Source: AP-15 sp963701815
GTDB lineage: Bacteria; Pseudomonadota; Alphaproteobacteria; ATCC43930; CGMCC-115725
Assembly (NCBI GenBank): GCA_963701815.1
Contig: CAVPBN010000046.1
Location: 248,001-312,000 of the forward strand
DNA length: 64,000 nucleotides
Reading direction: 5' to 3'
Shown one piece after another: positions 9,436 to 18,847 of this stretch (position 1 is its first letter; every line of letters begins with the position of its first letter). The notes beneath the pieces were generated by a model that searched no databases, had not been told where the DNA came from, and saw only the letters and a program-made list of their open reading frames with translations. The translations under genes and the position numbers were made by a program.

Positions 9436-10651
9436 ATGACCGACCAACGGGTTCGCCGGCAATCCGTGTCGCGGCGCACGGTTTTGGCCGCCACCGCCGG
9501 GCTCGCCGGAACCGCCGCATTCGCGCGCCACACCGCATCGGCGCAGGAAAAGGCAGCGCTCGGGACGCCGGCGAGCGTCATCAGCAACCCGCCGCGCGAC
9601 CTGGGCGCGCGGCCATCCGTCGATCTATCCCGACCCCGACGTCATCGTCGTCGATCCGTCCTTTATCCCGCTGCGGCGCACGCAGGGCGCGATCTACCGG
9701 TTGTGGACCGGGGCGTTGTGGGCCGAGGGCCCGGCCTGGTCGAGCCAGGGCCAGTACCTCGTCTTCAGCGATGTCTCGGGCAATGTGCAATACCGCTACA
9801 TCTGGGACGACGGCCGGGTGACGGCGTTCCGCCGCCCGTCCTACAACACCAACGGCAATTCGTTCGACTATCAGGGCCGCCAGCTCTCGTGCGAGGATTT
9901 CAACCGCCGCGTCGTGCGCTGGGAGCATGACGGCTCGGTGAAGGTGATCGCCGATTCGTATCAGGGCAAGCCGCTCAACTCGCCAAACGATTTGGTGCCG
10001 CATCCGGACGGCAGCATCTGGTTCACCGACCCGCCCTATGGCGATTCGATCCCCGAGGGGCACCCCGACGAGGCCGGCGGCCCGACCAATCCGCAAGGCA
10101 TCCTCAACCCGCTGATCGGCGCCGAGAACGCCGGCGCGATCGGCGGCAAGAAGCGCGAATTGCCGAACGCCGTCTACCGCTGGGACCCGAGCGGCAAGCT
10201 CGAAGTGGCGATCACCGAAGAGCAATTGCCCGACCCCAACGGCATCTGCTTTTCGCCCGACCACAAGATCCTTTACGTGATCAGCACCGGCAAGGGCCCG
10301 GGCGACACCGGCCCCGGCGGCAAGCGGCTGATCTTTGCCTTCGACATGCAGGGCACCAAGCCCGCCAACCAGCGCGTGTTCAGCGACACCACCGTGGACG
10401 GCGTCAAATGCGGCCCCGACGGCATGCGCGCGGATGTGCTGGGCAATCTGTGGTGCGGCTCGAATGCACCGCTCGGCTATGCCGGCGTCCTGGTGTACAA
10501 CCCGGCGGGCAAGCTGATCGGCCGCATTCGGCTCCCCGAAGTATGCGCCAACGTCGCCTTTGGCGGGCCCAAGCGCGACCGCCTGTTCATGGCCGCGAGC
10601 CAATCGCTCTACATGCTCGAAGTCGCGATCCAGGGCGCCGCACCGGGCTGA
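9436..10651 (+). CDS. SMP-30/gluconolactonase-family protein with Tat signal, one frameshift
   Basis: The start at 9436 follows GGAGGGG. Residues 8-35 form a twin-arginine leader (VSRRTVLAATAGLAGTAAFA), so the product is exported folded to the periplasm. The remainder is a beta-propeller of the SMP-30/gluconolactonase/LRE family: ALWAEGPAW, LNSPNDLVPHPDGSIWFTDP (metal-site Asn and Asp), and GVKCGPDGMRADVLGNLW. The family opens lactones or related esters using a divalent metal. The frame slips by one extra base at about 9625-9632, between the leader and the propeller. The substrate is unknown. Confidence 0.82.
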
Positions 10652-10735
10652 CCGCCGGATCTGCGCCGACGGGTCTTGCAACCGCGGCCATCGAGGCGCA
10701 TCGGTAGGCGCGTTTATTATTGGGGGTTACCCGGG

Positions 10736-11197
10736 ATGTCGCCATCTGTCGTCTGGGCCGGCCGGTCGGCCGCCGCCCTAGTGTTGGGTGCGTTGCTGCT
10801 CGCGCCCGATTGCGCGCCGCGGGCGGCGCCGCTGTCGCCGGCCGAAGCCGGCGCGCCTGCCGGAGGACCGCTGCTGGTGCAGGCGGCGCCGAGCGGGCCT
10901 CAGAATGTCGAGACCAGCATCGCCCAGCTGCGCCAGCACCTGCAGATCACACCGGCGCAGCAGCCGCAATTCGAGGCGGTCGCCGCGGTCATGCGCGAAA
11001 ACTCTCAGGCCCCGGCCGGCGCAACGCCGGCATCGACCGCTTCGGCGGTCGATGCTCTGCGCTTTGCGATCCGATCCGAGCAGCAGGATCTGGCCGGCTT
11101 GCAGCGGCTGCTGCCGGCGCTCCAGACGCTCTACGCGACGTTGTCGCCGGCGCAGCGGCACGCCGCCGACCTGTTTTTCCGCCAAGGCCCCGGCTGA
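10736..11197 (+). CDS. Periplasmic Spy/CpxP-like (LTxxQ) protein
   Basis: About 153 residues from ATG 10736, with a hydrophobic leader (AAALVLGALLLAPDCAP) pointing to export. The mature part is helical and has two LTxxQ-like motifs (LQITPAQQPQFEAV and LYATLSPAQRHAADL), the signature of the Spy/CpxP periplasmic chaperone and metal-stress family. An upstream in-frame start at 10676 would put a charged extension before the leader, so 10736 is preferred. No envelope-stress regulator is adjacent. Confidence 0.6.
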   Translation: MSPSVVWAGRSAAALVLGALLLAPDCAPRAAPLSPAEAGAPAGGPLLVQAAPSGPQNVETSIAQLRQHLQITPAQQPQFEAVAAVMRENSQAPAGATPASTASAVDALRFAIRSEQQDLAGLQRLLPALQTLYATLSPAQRHAADLFFRQGPG

Positions 11198-11236
11198 GAC
11201 CGTCACAGTGCAGGCGGGCTCGGCGGCGCGACTTTC

Positions 11237-11998
11237 TCAGCCCGGTTGCGCCAGCCGCTGCAACAGCGCCTGCGCCGCCGCCGGGGCGCGGACCTTGCCG
11301 CCATTGATGAAATAAACGAAGCAATCGCAGGCATGGCTCCGCGACAGCTCTTGCAGTTCCTGCGCCTTTGCGTCGAGGGCCGCCGAAGGGTATCCGAGCG
11401 GCTCCTCGACCGCGCAGCGCCGCAAGCGGGCGTAGATGAAATCGGCGGTGATTTCGGCGAAGGCCGGAAATTTGTCGTCGTCGACCCAGGCGAGCGCCAC
11501 CCGATGCCGTCGGAGCAGATCAAAAAACGCAGCGGCGGCAAAGCTCGGGTGGCGGACCTCGACGACATGGCGCAGGGCGCGGCCGTCGCGTTCGCGCGGC
11601 AGCAATTCGAGGAAGGCGGCAAAGGCGGCCTCGTCGAACGCCTGGGTCGGTGCAAACTGCCACAGTATCGGACCCAGCTTGTCGCCGAGTTCGAGCAGTC
11701 CGCTGGCGAAAAACCGGTCGAGCGCCGGACCCATCGCCGCCAGGTCGCGGCGGTGCGTCACAAAACGCGGCCCTTTAAGCGAAAAGACGAAATCCGCCGG
11801 GGTCTCGTCATGCCAGCGGCGAAAGCTGGCCGGCTTTTGCAGCCCGTAGAAGGTGCCGTTGATCTCGATCGCGGTGACCCGGCGGCTGGCGAACGCCAGT
11901 TCTCCGGCCTGGGTCAGGCCCTTCGGGTAGAACGTGCCGCGCCACGGCGGATATACCCAACCGCCGATCCCGATCCGGATTTTCGGCGCGGCGTTCAT
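11237..11998 (-). CDS. DUF72 (YecE-like) protein
   Basis: 253 residues, the usual family length. The opening IRIGIGGWVYPPWRGTFYP, then EINGTFYGLQKPASFRRW, FVFSLKGPRFVTH, LGPILWQFAP and the end motif FVYFINGGKVRAPAAAQ are diagnostic of DUF72, a TIM-barrel family of unknown biochemical function. The start codon overlaps the stop of the S15 hydrolase in an ATGA at 11995-11998, so the two are translationally coupled, with this gene second. Confidence 0.88.
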   Translation of the reverse strand: MNAAPKIRIGIGGWVYPPWRGTFYPKGLTQAGELAFASRRVTAIEINGTFYGLQKPASFRRWHDETPADFVFSLKGPRFVTHRRDLAAMGPALDRFFASGLLELGDKLGPILWQFAPTQAFDEAAFAAFLELLPRERDGRALRHVVEVRHPSFAAAAFFDLLRRHRVALAWVDDDKFPAFAEITADFIYARLRRCAVEEPLGYPSAALDAKAQELQELSRSHACDCFVYFINGGKVRAPAAAQALLQRLAQPG

Positions 11999-13842
11999 CG
12001 ACTTCCCGCGCCACGGCTCGGCAGCACCGGCAATTCGACAAAGGACGGCGTCGACGCGGCGTGATGGACGGTGTTCGTCGCGATGCGGATGTCGGCGTCG
12101 CAATCTTTCGCCAGCACCGGGTTGCCGCTGTTGGTGTTGCGGGCGCGACGCGGGAAATTGCTGCTGGTCACGTCGATTTCGATCCGGTGGCCGGCGCCGA
12201 AGCTGTGATGGATGTCGCCGAGACCGATGGTCAGCCGCTCGACCCGTCCCGCGATCAATGGCCGGGGCTCGCCCGACGGATCGCGGTACAATGCCCGGAC
12301 CACTCCGTCCATCAGCAGCATTGCCCGCCCGTCGGGCAGCTTGTCGATCAGCTTGACGATGAAGTCGGTGTCCGGGCAATCCGATCCGACGTGCAACGTC
12401 GCCCGGACGTTGCCGGCGATGGTCAGCGCCTCGGGCAACGGCTCGCTGCGGTAGATCAGACCGTAATCGGGCAGGGCGCGGGCCGGGTTCTGGTCGCGCG
12501 AGCCGGCGTCGATCAGCATGTTGCGCCCGCCGAGGCTGGGGATCGGCCGGCGCGGGTCATAGCGATAGCTGCGCTCCGCCCCGCCCGGTCGATCGGGGCC
12601 TGGCCGATCCGGCGCGAGGCGGCCGTCGCCGCACAGATAAAGACGCTGCGGCGCGATGCCCGGCGGCGGCCAGCGCTCGGCATGCCGCCAATCGTCGGCA
12701 ATGTATCGGGCCGCATCGGCGACCCAGGCGCACGGCGAATAAAACACCGCCGGCTCGTCGACGATGGCGGCCGGCATCCCCCTCAGCCAATGGTCGAACC
12801 ATTCGAAATACGGGTCGCGCGGCCAGAAATTGTCGGCGTAGACGAAATAATGCTCGTTCGGGCCGACCCAAAGTTTCTGGGTCCCGGTGCGGGCCTGAAT
12901 CTCGTTGAAGGCGGCGATCACGCTGGTCTGAAAGATGTCGAACCAGGTGGTGACGTGAAAGCCGGGGATCTCGATCGTCCGGCGGAAATCATGGGCTGCC
13001 CGGAACCGGTCCGGCGCCGGATGACTGAGGATCTCGTCGAGGAAGGGCTGCCAGAGCGCGAAATCCGGGTAATTGGCCAATGGCAGGCGCAGCCAGTCGG
13101 CCGAACCGACAAAGGGCGGATCGGCATGCCGCGCGGCATCGAGCCGGGCATAGCGCGCGGCGGCCGAGGCGGCGGCGGCGTCGAGCTCGCCCGCGGCAAT
13201 CCCGGACCGCCGCATGACCGCCTCGCGATGCGACGCCGACAAGCCCGGGATGTTGCGCGCGACCCATAGCCACAACCGCTCCATCTCGATCGACTGGCCT
13301 TCGTAGACGACATCGTCGTAGATGCTCGAACCGCCGGCCTGGACGAAAAGGGCGCGCAGGCTCGGGTGCCGGGTCGCGGCTGCGGCATAGGCGGTGGTGG
13401 CCCCGGCCGACGAGCCGGACACGCCGACCCGCTGATTGGTCCAGGGCTGGCCGGCAATCCATTCGAGCGTGTCATGGCCGTCGGCCATATCGTCGGCATA
13501 GACCCGGTCCTCGCCCTCGGAGCCGTGCCGGCCGCGGGTGTCCTGATAAACCGCGGCATAGCCGCGCGCGACGATGTTCTGCCAGCCGCGCAGGATCGAA
13601 CCGCGCAGCGGCTCCGCCGGGTTCGGCAGCCACGCCCGAGCGCAGTCTCTGCGGTCGGCGGCGTCGGCGGCGGCGATGCCGTAGGGCGTGCGGTGCAGGA
13701 TTACCGGCCATTGCGGTCCGCCGGTCCCGGGCAGAAACACGAAGGTGTTGAGCCGGACGCCGTCGCGCATCGGCAGCATGATCTGAAACCGGCGGGCAGC
13801 ACCCATCCCCCGATGATAATCCTTGCCGCAGCAGCCGGGCAA
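11995..13842 (-). CDS. CocE/NonD-family (peptidase S15-type) hydrolase
   Basis: Up to 615 residues. The N-terminal alpha/beta domain opens with MLPMRDGVRLNTFVFLP and has the nucleophile motif GVSGSSAGATTAYAAA; DPYFEWFDHWLRG and GDIHHSFGAGHRIEID lie where the family's acid and His are expected. The C-terminal jelly-roll domain ends with SSNFPRRARNTNSGN, typical of X-Pro dipeptidyl-peptidase/cocaine-esterase/acylase members. It hydrolyses an ester or amide of unknown identity. Met13 (13806) is an alternative start. It is coupled to the DUF72 gene by an ATGA overlap. Confidence 0.88.
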   Translation of the reverse strand: MPGCCGKDYHRGMGAARRFQIMLPMRDGVRLNTFVFLPGTGGPQWPVILHRTPYGIAAADAADRRDCARAWLPNPAEPLRGSILRGWQNIVARGYAAVYQDTRGRHGSEGEDRVYADDMADGHDTLEWIAGQPWTNQRVGVSGSSAGATTAYAAAATRHPSLRALFVQAGGSSIYDDVVYEGQSIEMERLWLWVARNIPGLSASHREAVMRRSGIAAGELDAAAASAAARYARLDAARHADPPFVGSADWLRLPLANYPDFALWQPFLDEILSHPAPDRFRAAHDFRRTIEIPGFHVTTWFDIFQTSVIAAFNEIQARTGTQKLWVGPNEHYFVYADNFWPRDPYFEWFDHWLRGMPAAIVDEPAVFYSPCAWVADAARYIADDWRHAERWPPPGIAPQRLYLCGDGRLAPDRPGPDRPGGAERSYRYDPRRPIPSLGGRNMLIDAGSRDQNPARALPDYGLIYRSEPLPEALTIAGNVRATLHVGSDCPDTDFIVKLIDKLPDGRAMLLMDGVVRALYRDPSGEPRPLIAGRVERLTIGLGDIHHSFGAGHRIEIDVTSSNFPRRARNTNSGNPVLAKDCDADIRIATNTVHHAASTPSFVELPVLPSRGAGSR

Positions 13843-13857
13843 CGCCGCCGGCTGACG

Positions 13858-14397
13858 TCAAGCCAGAGGTTCGAGCGAGCCGTCGAGCGCCATCAGCCCG
13901 GTCTCGACCGCGAATTGCGGGTGGCGCCGGTGCAGTTCCAGGCGGAATTCGGCGAGCACCTTCTTGTGCGTCGCGGTCTCGGCCGCGGGCGTCGCAATGC
14001 TCTCGTCCCCATAAGCGATCCTGGCGGCGCCGCAATCGCGATGGTCGATCACGATGACCCGGTTGATGCGGTGCAGTTGCAGCGAGCTGCCGAGATTGTC
14101 CCAAAAGGTCTGGCGCCACGCTGCAAACCGCGGAGCAACGACGGCGATGGCGGCGCCGGCGATCACAAACTGACTGTACCTGCCGGTCAGCCCGCGCCCG
14201 TCCATGTATTTGTAGACCGGCGCCACCAGGCGCGGGTCGATGCAGGACAGCAGCATCGCTTCGTAGTTTCCCGGGGCCGCCGCGGCCATGACCGGGAGCG
14301 ATGACGCCACTGCGGCGATCCCCGCCGATTGCAACAGACGCCGCCGCCCAATGTCGGCGGGGGGCAGGCCGCCGCCGCACGCACAGAAACCTGTCAT
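13858..14397 (-). CDS. Exported beta-carbonic-anhydrase-like protein
   Basis: About 179 residues from ATG 14397, which has GAGGAG 7 nt upstream. Residues about 15-42 form a Tat-like leader (GRRRLLQSAGIAAVASSLP, then AAAAP). The mature part keeps the beta-carbonic-anhydrase zinc motifs: CIDPR (C-x-D-x-R) and IDHRDCGA (H-x2-C). It is short for the class and the C terminus lacks the usual extension. It could hydrate CO2 in the periplasm or be a carbonic-anhydrase-fold protein of other function. It is followed by the S15 hydrolase 16 bp downstream. Confidence 0.72.
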   Translation of the reverse strand: MTGFCACGGGLPPADIGRRRLLQSAGIAAVASSLPVMAAAAPGNYEAMLLSCIDPRLVAPVYKYMDGRGLTGRYSQFVIAGAAIAVVAPRFAAWRQTFWDNLGSSLQLHRINRVIVIDHRDCGAARIAYGDESIATPAAETATHKKVLAEFRLELHRRHPQFAVETGLMALDGSLEPLA

Positions 14398-14431
14398 TCG
14401 CTCGCTCCTCAAAATTGGTTGGGTCGGGTGG

Positions 14432-15415
14432 TCAGGGAACCAGCACGGCCGCGCCTTGCAGTCGGCCGTGCCGCAGATCGGCGAGCGCCTCGTTGGCCTG
14501 CGCCAGCGGATAGGCGGTCGTCATCGTCGCGACCCCCGCCCGTGGCGCCAATGCCAGAAATTCCTCGGCGTCGCGTCGGGTCAGATTGGCAACCGAGCGC
14601 AGCGCTCGTTCTCCCCACAGCAGGCGATAGGGGAAGGACGGGATGTCGCTCATATGGATCCCGCCGCAGACGACGGTGCCGCCCTTCCGGGTGGCGGCGA
14701 GCGCCGCCGGCACCAGCCCGCCGACCGGCGCGAAGATCAGCGCCGCGTCGAGCGGCTCGGGCGGCGCCTCGGTCGAATCTCCGGCCCATTCGGCGCCGAG
14801 CCGGCGGGCAAAATCCTGCGCCGCGCGATCGCCCGGGCGGGTGAAGGCGAAAACCAGGCGGCCCTGATGGCGCGCCACCTGGGCAACGATATGGGCGGCG
14901 GCGCCGAACCCGTAGATGCCGATCCGTCCGGCCTCGCCGGCCAGGCGCAGGCTGCGATAGCCGATCAGACCGGCGCACAGCAGCGGGGCCGCCTCGACAT
15001 CGCCGTAGCGCGGATCGATCGCAAAGCAATAGCGCTGGTCGGCGAGCGTCATCTCGGCATAGCCGCCATCGATCTGGTAGCCGGTAAAGCGGGCCCGGTC
15101 GCACAAATTCTCGTGCCCGCCGCGGCAGTAATCGCAAACCCCGCAGGTCCAGCCGAGCCACGGCACCCCAACCCGATCGCCGATCGCAAACCGGTCGACC
15201 TCGGCGCCGCGCTCGACGATCGTGCCGACGATCTCGTGGCCGGGGACCAGCGGCAGTTTTGCGGCGGCGAGGTCGCCATCGACGATATGCAGATCGGTCC
15301 GGCAGACGGCACAGGCATGCACCTTGATCAGCACCTGCTGCGGGCCCGGGCGGGGTGTCGGCAGCTCCTCGGCGGCGAGCGGCCCCCCGGCCGCCCTGAT
15401 CAGCTGAGCACGCAT
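14432..15415 (-). CDS. Zinc-dependent alcohol dehydrogenase (MDR family)
   Basis: 327 residues from ATG 15415, which has GGAAGGA 6 nt upstream. The catalytic zinc site is seen in ACAVCRTDLH and GHEIVGTI, and the structural zinc loop in GWTCGVCDYCRGGHENLC. The Rossmann fold is GIYGFGAAAHIVAQVA, where the last Gly of GxGxxG is changed. It oxidises or reduces an alcohol/aldehyde with NAD(P). The WLGWTCGVCDYC loop and overall length match the AdhA-like alcohol dehydrogenases. It stands alone, divergent from the 15487 gene, with 71 bp between them. Confidence 0.87.
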   Translation of the reverse strand: MRAQLIRAAGGPLAAEELPTPRPGPQQVLIKVHACAVCRTDLHIVDGDLAAAKLPLVPGHEIVGTIVERGAEVDRFAIGDRVGVPWLGWTCGVCDYCRGGHENLCDRARFTGYQIDGGYAEMTLADQRYCFAIDPRYGDVEAAPLLCAGLIGYRSLRLAGEAGRIGIYGFGAAAHIVAQVARHQGRLVFAFTRPGDRAAQDFARRLGAEWAGDSTEAPPEPLDAALIFAPVGGLVPAALAATRKGGTVVCGGIHMSDIPSFPYRLLWGERALRSVANLTRRDAEEFLALAPRAGVATMTTAYPLAQANEALADLRHGRLQGAAVLVP

Positions 15416-15486
15416 CGCGGTCCTTCCCGGTCTTCCCATTTCGCGCGGGATTTGCATTAGCCGCGCCGCCCGGCAATATCGCGGCC

Positions 15487-15822
15487 ATGCGCCGCTTTTT
15501 CCTGAGCCGACTGTCCGCCGTGTCGGCCCTCCTTGCTCTCGGCTTTGCCGGGATCGTCGGTGCCGGGTGCAGTCTCGTACCGAGCGGCGGCATGGCTGAT
15601 CGCTGTGCCGATCTGATGCAGCGAGCTTATCCCGGCGCCGCTTTCGACATCGTTAAAAGCGAAGCGACCGCAACCAGCATTACCACGATCCTCGCCCGGG
15701 TCGAAGCGGTGCGGCGCGACCTGCCGCCCGACACCCCGCTCCGCCGCGATGTGGCGGTCGAATGCCGGTTCGACAACAACATTTTGACCGGGTTCCGCTG
15801 GGCCAAAGGACCGAACCGTTGA
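15487..15822 (+). CDS. Small exported or lipoprotein-like protein of unknown function
   Basis: 111 residues. A typical leader (MRRFFLSRLSAVSALLALGF) ends at GAGC, so Cys28 could be a lipidation site although the lipobox is imperfect. The mature part contains two further Cys and a possible short beta region ending DNNILTGFRWAKGP. I do not recognise a family. It lies just before the leucyltransferase gene on the same strand, 111 bp away. Confidence 0.6.
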   Translation: MRRFFLSRLSAVSALLALGFAGIVGAGCSLVPSGGMADRCADLMQRAYPGAAFDIVKSEATATSITTILARVEAVRRDLPPDTPLRRDVAVECRFDNNILTGFRWAKGPNR

Positions 15823-15933
15823 AGAAAATCCGCCGATGCGGCGATCGGGCTGGCACCTTCGGCCCGCTCTCGTTCATACTTCGGCGATCGGCCGTGCCCA
15901 GCACGAAACCGCGGCGCGGGAGGAAGATCCAGC

Positions 15934-16782
15934 ATGGACATTAAACCAGGGCGTGACGGCAGGCCCAACCGGCGATGGCCCGATCGAGACTGGCCCCGCC
16001 GGGGCGCGTCCATTCCCGACTCGCCCGCGCCCGGCGACGGCCTCCTCGCTCCGTTGCATCAGTTCTTTGCGACCTCGCCGGTCGCCTGCCCCTACATCGC
16101 CGGCCGGGCCGAGCGCAAGCTGATCGTCGAATTAGCCGGCGGCGGCGCCGAATTCTTCTATGACGATCTGTCGCGCGCCGGGTTTCGCCGCAGCCATCGC
16201 TATGCCTACCGCCCCGCCTGTCGCGGCTGCACCTCCTGCGTGCCGGTGCGCATCGCTGTCGATCGCTTCAGCCACACCCGTTCGATGCGGCGCATTCGCA
16301 ACGCCAACCGCGACCTCGGCGCGGCCTTTGTCGGGGCCCACGCCACGCCGGAACAGTTCCAGCTGTTTTCGGCCTATCAGCGGACCCGACACGGCGACAG
16401 CGAAATGGCCTCGATGAATTACGGCGATTACCGCGGCATGGTCGAAGGCAGCCCGGTGCGGACCCGAATCGTCGAGTTCCGCGACGGCGCCGGCGATCTG
16501 GTCGCGGCATCGCTGATCGATCTCCTCGATGACGGCGTCTCTGCCGTCTACAGCTTTTTTGATCCAGCCCAGCCCAAGCGCGGTCTCGGCAGCTGGAGCA
16601 TCCTGTGGTTGGTCGACGAATGCCGACGCCGCGAGCGGCAATACGTTTATCTCGGATATTGGATCGCCGACAGCTCGAAGATGGCCTACAAGGCCCGCTT
16701 TCCGGCGCTCGAGCGGCTGACCGCCGGCGGTTGGACCGATTTCGCACCGTCGCCGGAACTCTACCAGACTGCGGCCGATTAG
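15934..16782 (+). CDS. bpt: Aspartate/glutamate leucyltransferase (Bpt)
   Basis: 282 residues, close to the family length of about 250 plus a short N-terminal tail. The ATE N-terminal domain has the paired cysteines CPYIAGR (about residue 52) and CRGCTSCVPVR (about residue 96). The C-terminal GNAT-like domain includes YSFFDP, RGLGSWSILW and YLGYWIADSSKMAYK. The enzyme transfers leucine from Leu-tRNA to N-terminal Asp or Glu, creating an N-degron read by ClpS/ClpAP. Confidence 0.93.
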   Translation: MDIKPGRDGRPNRRWPDRDWPRRGASIPDSPAPGDGLLAPLHQFFATSPVACPYIAGRAERKLIVELAGGGAEFFYDDLSRAGFRRSHRYAYRPACRGCTSCVPVRIAVDRFSHTRSMRRIRNANRDLGAAFVGAHATPEQFQLFSAYQRTRHGDSEMASMNYGDYRGMVEGSPVRTRIVEFRDGAGDLVAASLIDLLDDGVSAVYSFFDPAQPKRGLGSWSILWLVDECRRRERQYVYLGYWIADSSKMAYKARFPALERLTAGGWTDFAPSPELYQTAAD

Positions 16783-16800
16783 TATCGCGGCGGGCGACCG

Positions 16801-18162
16801 ATGACGATCGGCATGCTCGACACGGCAATATTCGGCGACATGTTCGGCACCGCGGCGATGCGCGCGGTGTTTGGCGAGCGCGCTTTTTTGAACCGCTGCA
16901 TCGAGGTCGAGGCGGCGCTGGCGCGGGCCCAGGGCCGGCTCGGCATCATCCCGGCCGAGGCCGCGGCGGCGATCTCGCGGGCGGCCGATCCGCCGCCGGA
17001 TCTCGACTTGGCCCGCCTCAAGCACGAGACCGAGAATGTCGGCTACCCGATCCTGCCGTTGGTGCGCCAGCTGGCGCAGGCCGCCGGCGGGGCCGGGCGC
17101 TGGCTGCATTGGGGTGCGACGACCCAGGACATCATGGATACCGCCGCGGTCCTGCAGATCCGCGCCGGCCTGGCGTTGGTCGACGAGCACATGACGGCGG
17201 TGCGCGGCCATCTGGCGGACCTTGCCCGCACCCATCGCGACACGCCGATGGCCGGTCGGACCCATCTGCAGCACGCGCTGCCGGTAACCTTCGGCTACAA
17301 GGCGGCGGTGTGGCTTTCCGCCCTCGACCGCCATGCCGACCGACTCGGGGAGTTGCGGCCGCGGGTCTTGCTGGCGCAGTTCGGCGGCGCCGCCGGCACC
17401 CTCGCCTCGCTCGGCCGCGGCGAGCAGGTGGTCCGGAGCCGCACCGAACTCGCCCGCGAACTCGGTCTCGGCGACCCGCCGATCACCTGGCATGTGGTCC
17501 GCGACGGCATCGCGGAAACCGTCCAGGTGCTGGCCATGTTGGCCGGGAGCCTCGCCAAGATCGCCTATGATGTGATGCTGATGTCGGCAACCGAGTTCGG
17601 TGAGGCGGCCGAGCCGTTCGTCGCCGGGCGCGGCTCGAGCTCTACGATGCCGCAGAAGCGCAACCCGATCTCGTGCGAGCTGATCTTTGCCGCCGCCAAG
17701 GTGTTGCGCCAGCATGCGGGCTTGGCGCTCGACGCCCTGATCACCGATTTCGAGCGGGCCACCGGGCCGTGGCATATCGAGTGGGTGGCGGTGCCGGAAG
17801 CCTTTGGCTACGCCGCCGGTGCGCTCAATCAGTCGCAGTTTCTCTTGGGCGGGCTGATCGTCGACGCCGGACGGATGGAGAAGAACCTCGGCATGACGCA
17901 CGGGCTCATCGTCGCCGAGGCGGTGATGATGGGATTGGCTCCCCATACCGGGCGCAACGAGGCGCACGACCTCGTCTACGACGCCTGCCGCGCCGCGATC
18001 GAGAGCAACCGGTCTTTGCTCGACGTGCTGCTCGAAACCCCTGCGGTCGCCGGTCCGCTGGGCGCCGAAAAACTCCGGTCGCTGACCGACCCCGGCAACT
18101 ATCTCGGCGCCGCTCCGGCCATGGTCGATCACCTGCTCGCCACCCGCCGAACGCGGCGGTAG
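16801..18162 (+). CDS. Fumarase/aspartase superfamily lyase (PcaB or adenylosuccinate-lyase type)
   Basis: 453 residues. The superfamily signature GSSTMPQKRNPISCE is intact, with the flexible-loop catalytic Ser, and the first conserved regions HWGATTQDIMDT and AGRTHLQHALPVTFG are present. The length and C-terminal region fit 3-carboxy-cis,cis-muconate cycloisomerase (PcaB) or a related adenylosuccinate-lyase-family enzyme. No other protocatechuate genes flank it, so the substrate stays open. It begins 18 bp after bpt and may share its transcript. Confidence 0.82.
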   Translation: MTIGMLDTAIFGDMFGTAAMRAVFGERAFLNRCIEVEAALARAQGRLGIIPAEAAAAISRAADPPPDLDLARLKHETENVGYPILPLVRQLAQAAGGAGRWLHWGATTQDIMDTAAVLQIRAGLALVDEHMTAVRGHLADLARTHRDTPMAGRTHLQHALPVTFGYKAAVWLSALDRHADRLGELRPRVLLAQFGGAAGTLASLGRGEQVVRSRTELARELGLGDPPITWHVVRDGIAETVQVLAMLAGSLAKIAYDVMLMSATEFGEAAEPFVAGRGSSSTMPQKRNPISCELIFAAAKVLRQHAGLALDALITDFERATGPWHIEWVAVPEAFGYAAGALNQSQFLLGGLIVDAGRMEKNLGMTHGLIVAEAVMMGLAPHTGRNEAHDLVYDACRAAIESNRSLLDVLLETPAVAGPLGAEKLRSLTDPGNYLGAAPAMVDHLLATRRTRR

Positions 18163-18363
18163 GGCCTTGAGCGCGGTGGCTAGTCGAGGCGCTGGTCCGG
18201 CCGATGGGGCCCGCCCGAGGGTCCGCCGATTCGCCCCGCGACCGCAGCGCTCGCTATTGATCGGGGTACAAAAACCTTGCTCCGTCTAATTCAGCCGTAA
18301 CAAATGTTTCAATTGCCTCACAAATGCCGTATCAGGGGGAACCAAAAGCAAGATGATGGGGGA

Positions 18364-18810
18364 ATGGCGATCATGAACAGCGAAGAAGCAGCAAAAAGCG
18401 CCAATTTGCGCCCGGTTGCGAAGATAATTGCCAGTTATGTGGGCAATCACATTCTAGCGCCCGATCAGCTCGCGGGTCTGATCGCGACGGTCGAACAGAC
18501 CGTCCGGCGACTGGGCATGCCCGCCCAGCCGCAATTAGTGCGGACGCCGGCAGTCCCGATCAAGCGGTCGGTCCAACACGATCACGTCGTGTGCCTCGAA
18601 TGCGGCTTTAAGGGCAAGACGCTGAGGCGCCATCTCGGCACCCGGCACAATTTGCAGACCGCCGAATATTTGCAGCGGTGGAAGCTGCAGAGCGACCACC
18701 CGCTGACCGCTCCGGCCTACTCGGAACAGCGCTCGGCAATGGCCAAGGAACTCGGCCTCGGGCGCAAGCGCAGCCGGCCGCGCGGCCGGGCACGCCGCGC
18801 CGTCGGCTGA
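18364..18810 (+). CDS. MucR/Ros-family zinc-finger transcriptional regulator
   Basis: About 148 residues. The zinc finger CLECGFKGKTLRRHLGTRH (C-x2-C-x9-H-x4-H) followed by LQTAEYLQRWKLQSDHPLTAP is diagnostic of MucR/Ros, a family of alphaproteobacterial regulators of exopolysaccharide, motility and cell cycle that bind AT-rich DNA. The N-terminal helices (LRPVAKIIASYVGNH) are those used for oligomerisation. The start could be 18364 or 18373. The upstream 130 bases are partly AT-rich, fitting autoregulation. It converges on the winged-helix gene at 18848. Confidence 0.92.
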   Translation: MAIMNSEEAAKSANLRPVAKIIASYVGNHILAPDQLAGLIATVEQTVRRLGMPAQPQLVRTPAVPIKRSVQHDHVVCLECGFKGKTLRRHLGTRHNLQTAEYLQRWKLQSDHPLTAPAYSEQRSAMAKELGLGRKRSRPRGRARRAVG

Positions 18811-18847
18811 CCGGAGCATCCTTGGCGCAACGGCACGGCATTCGTAT

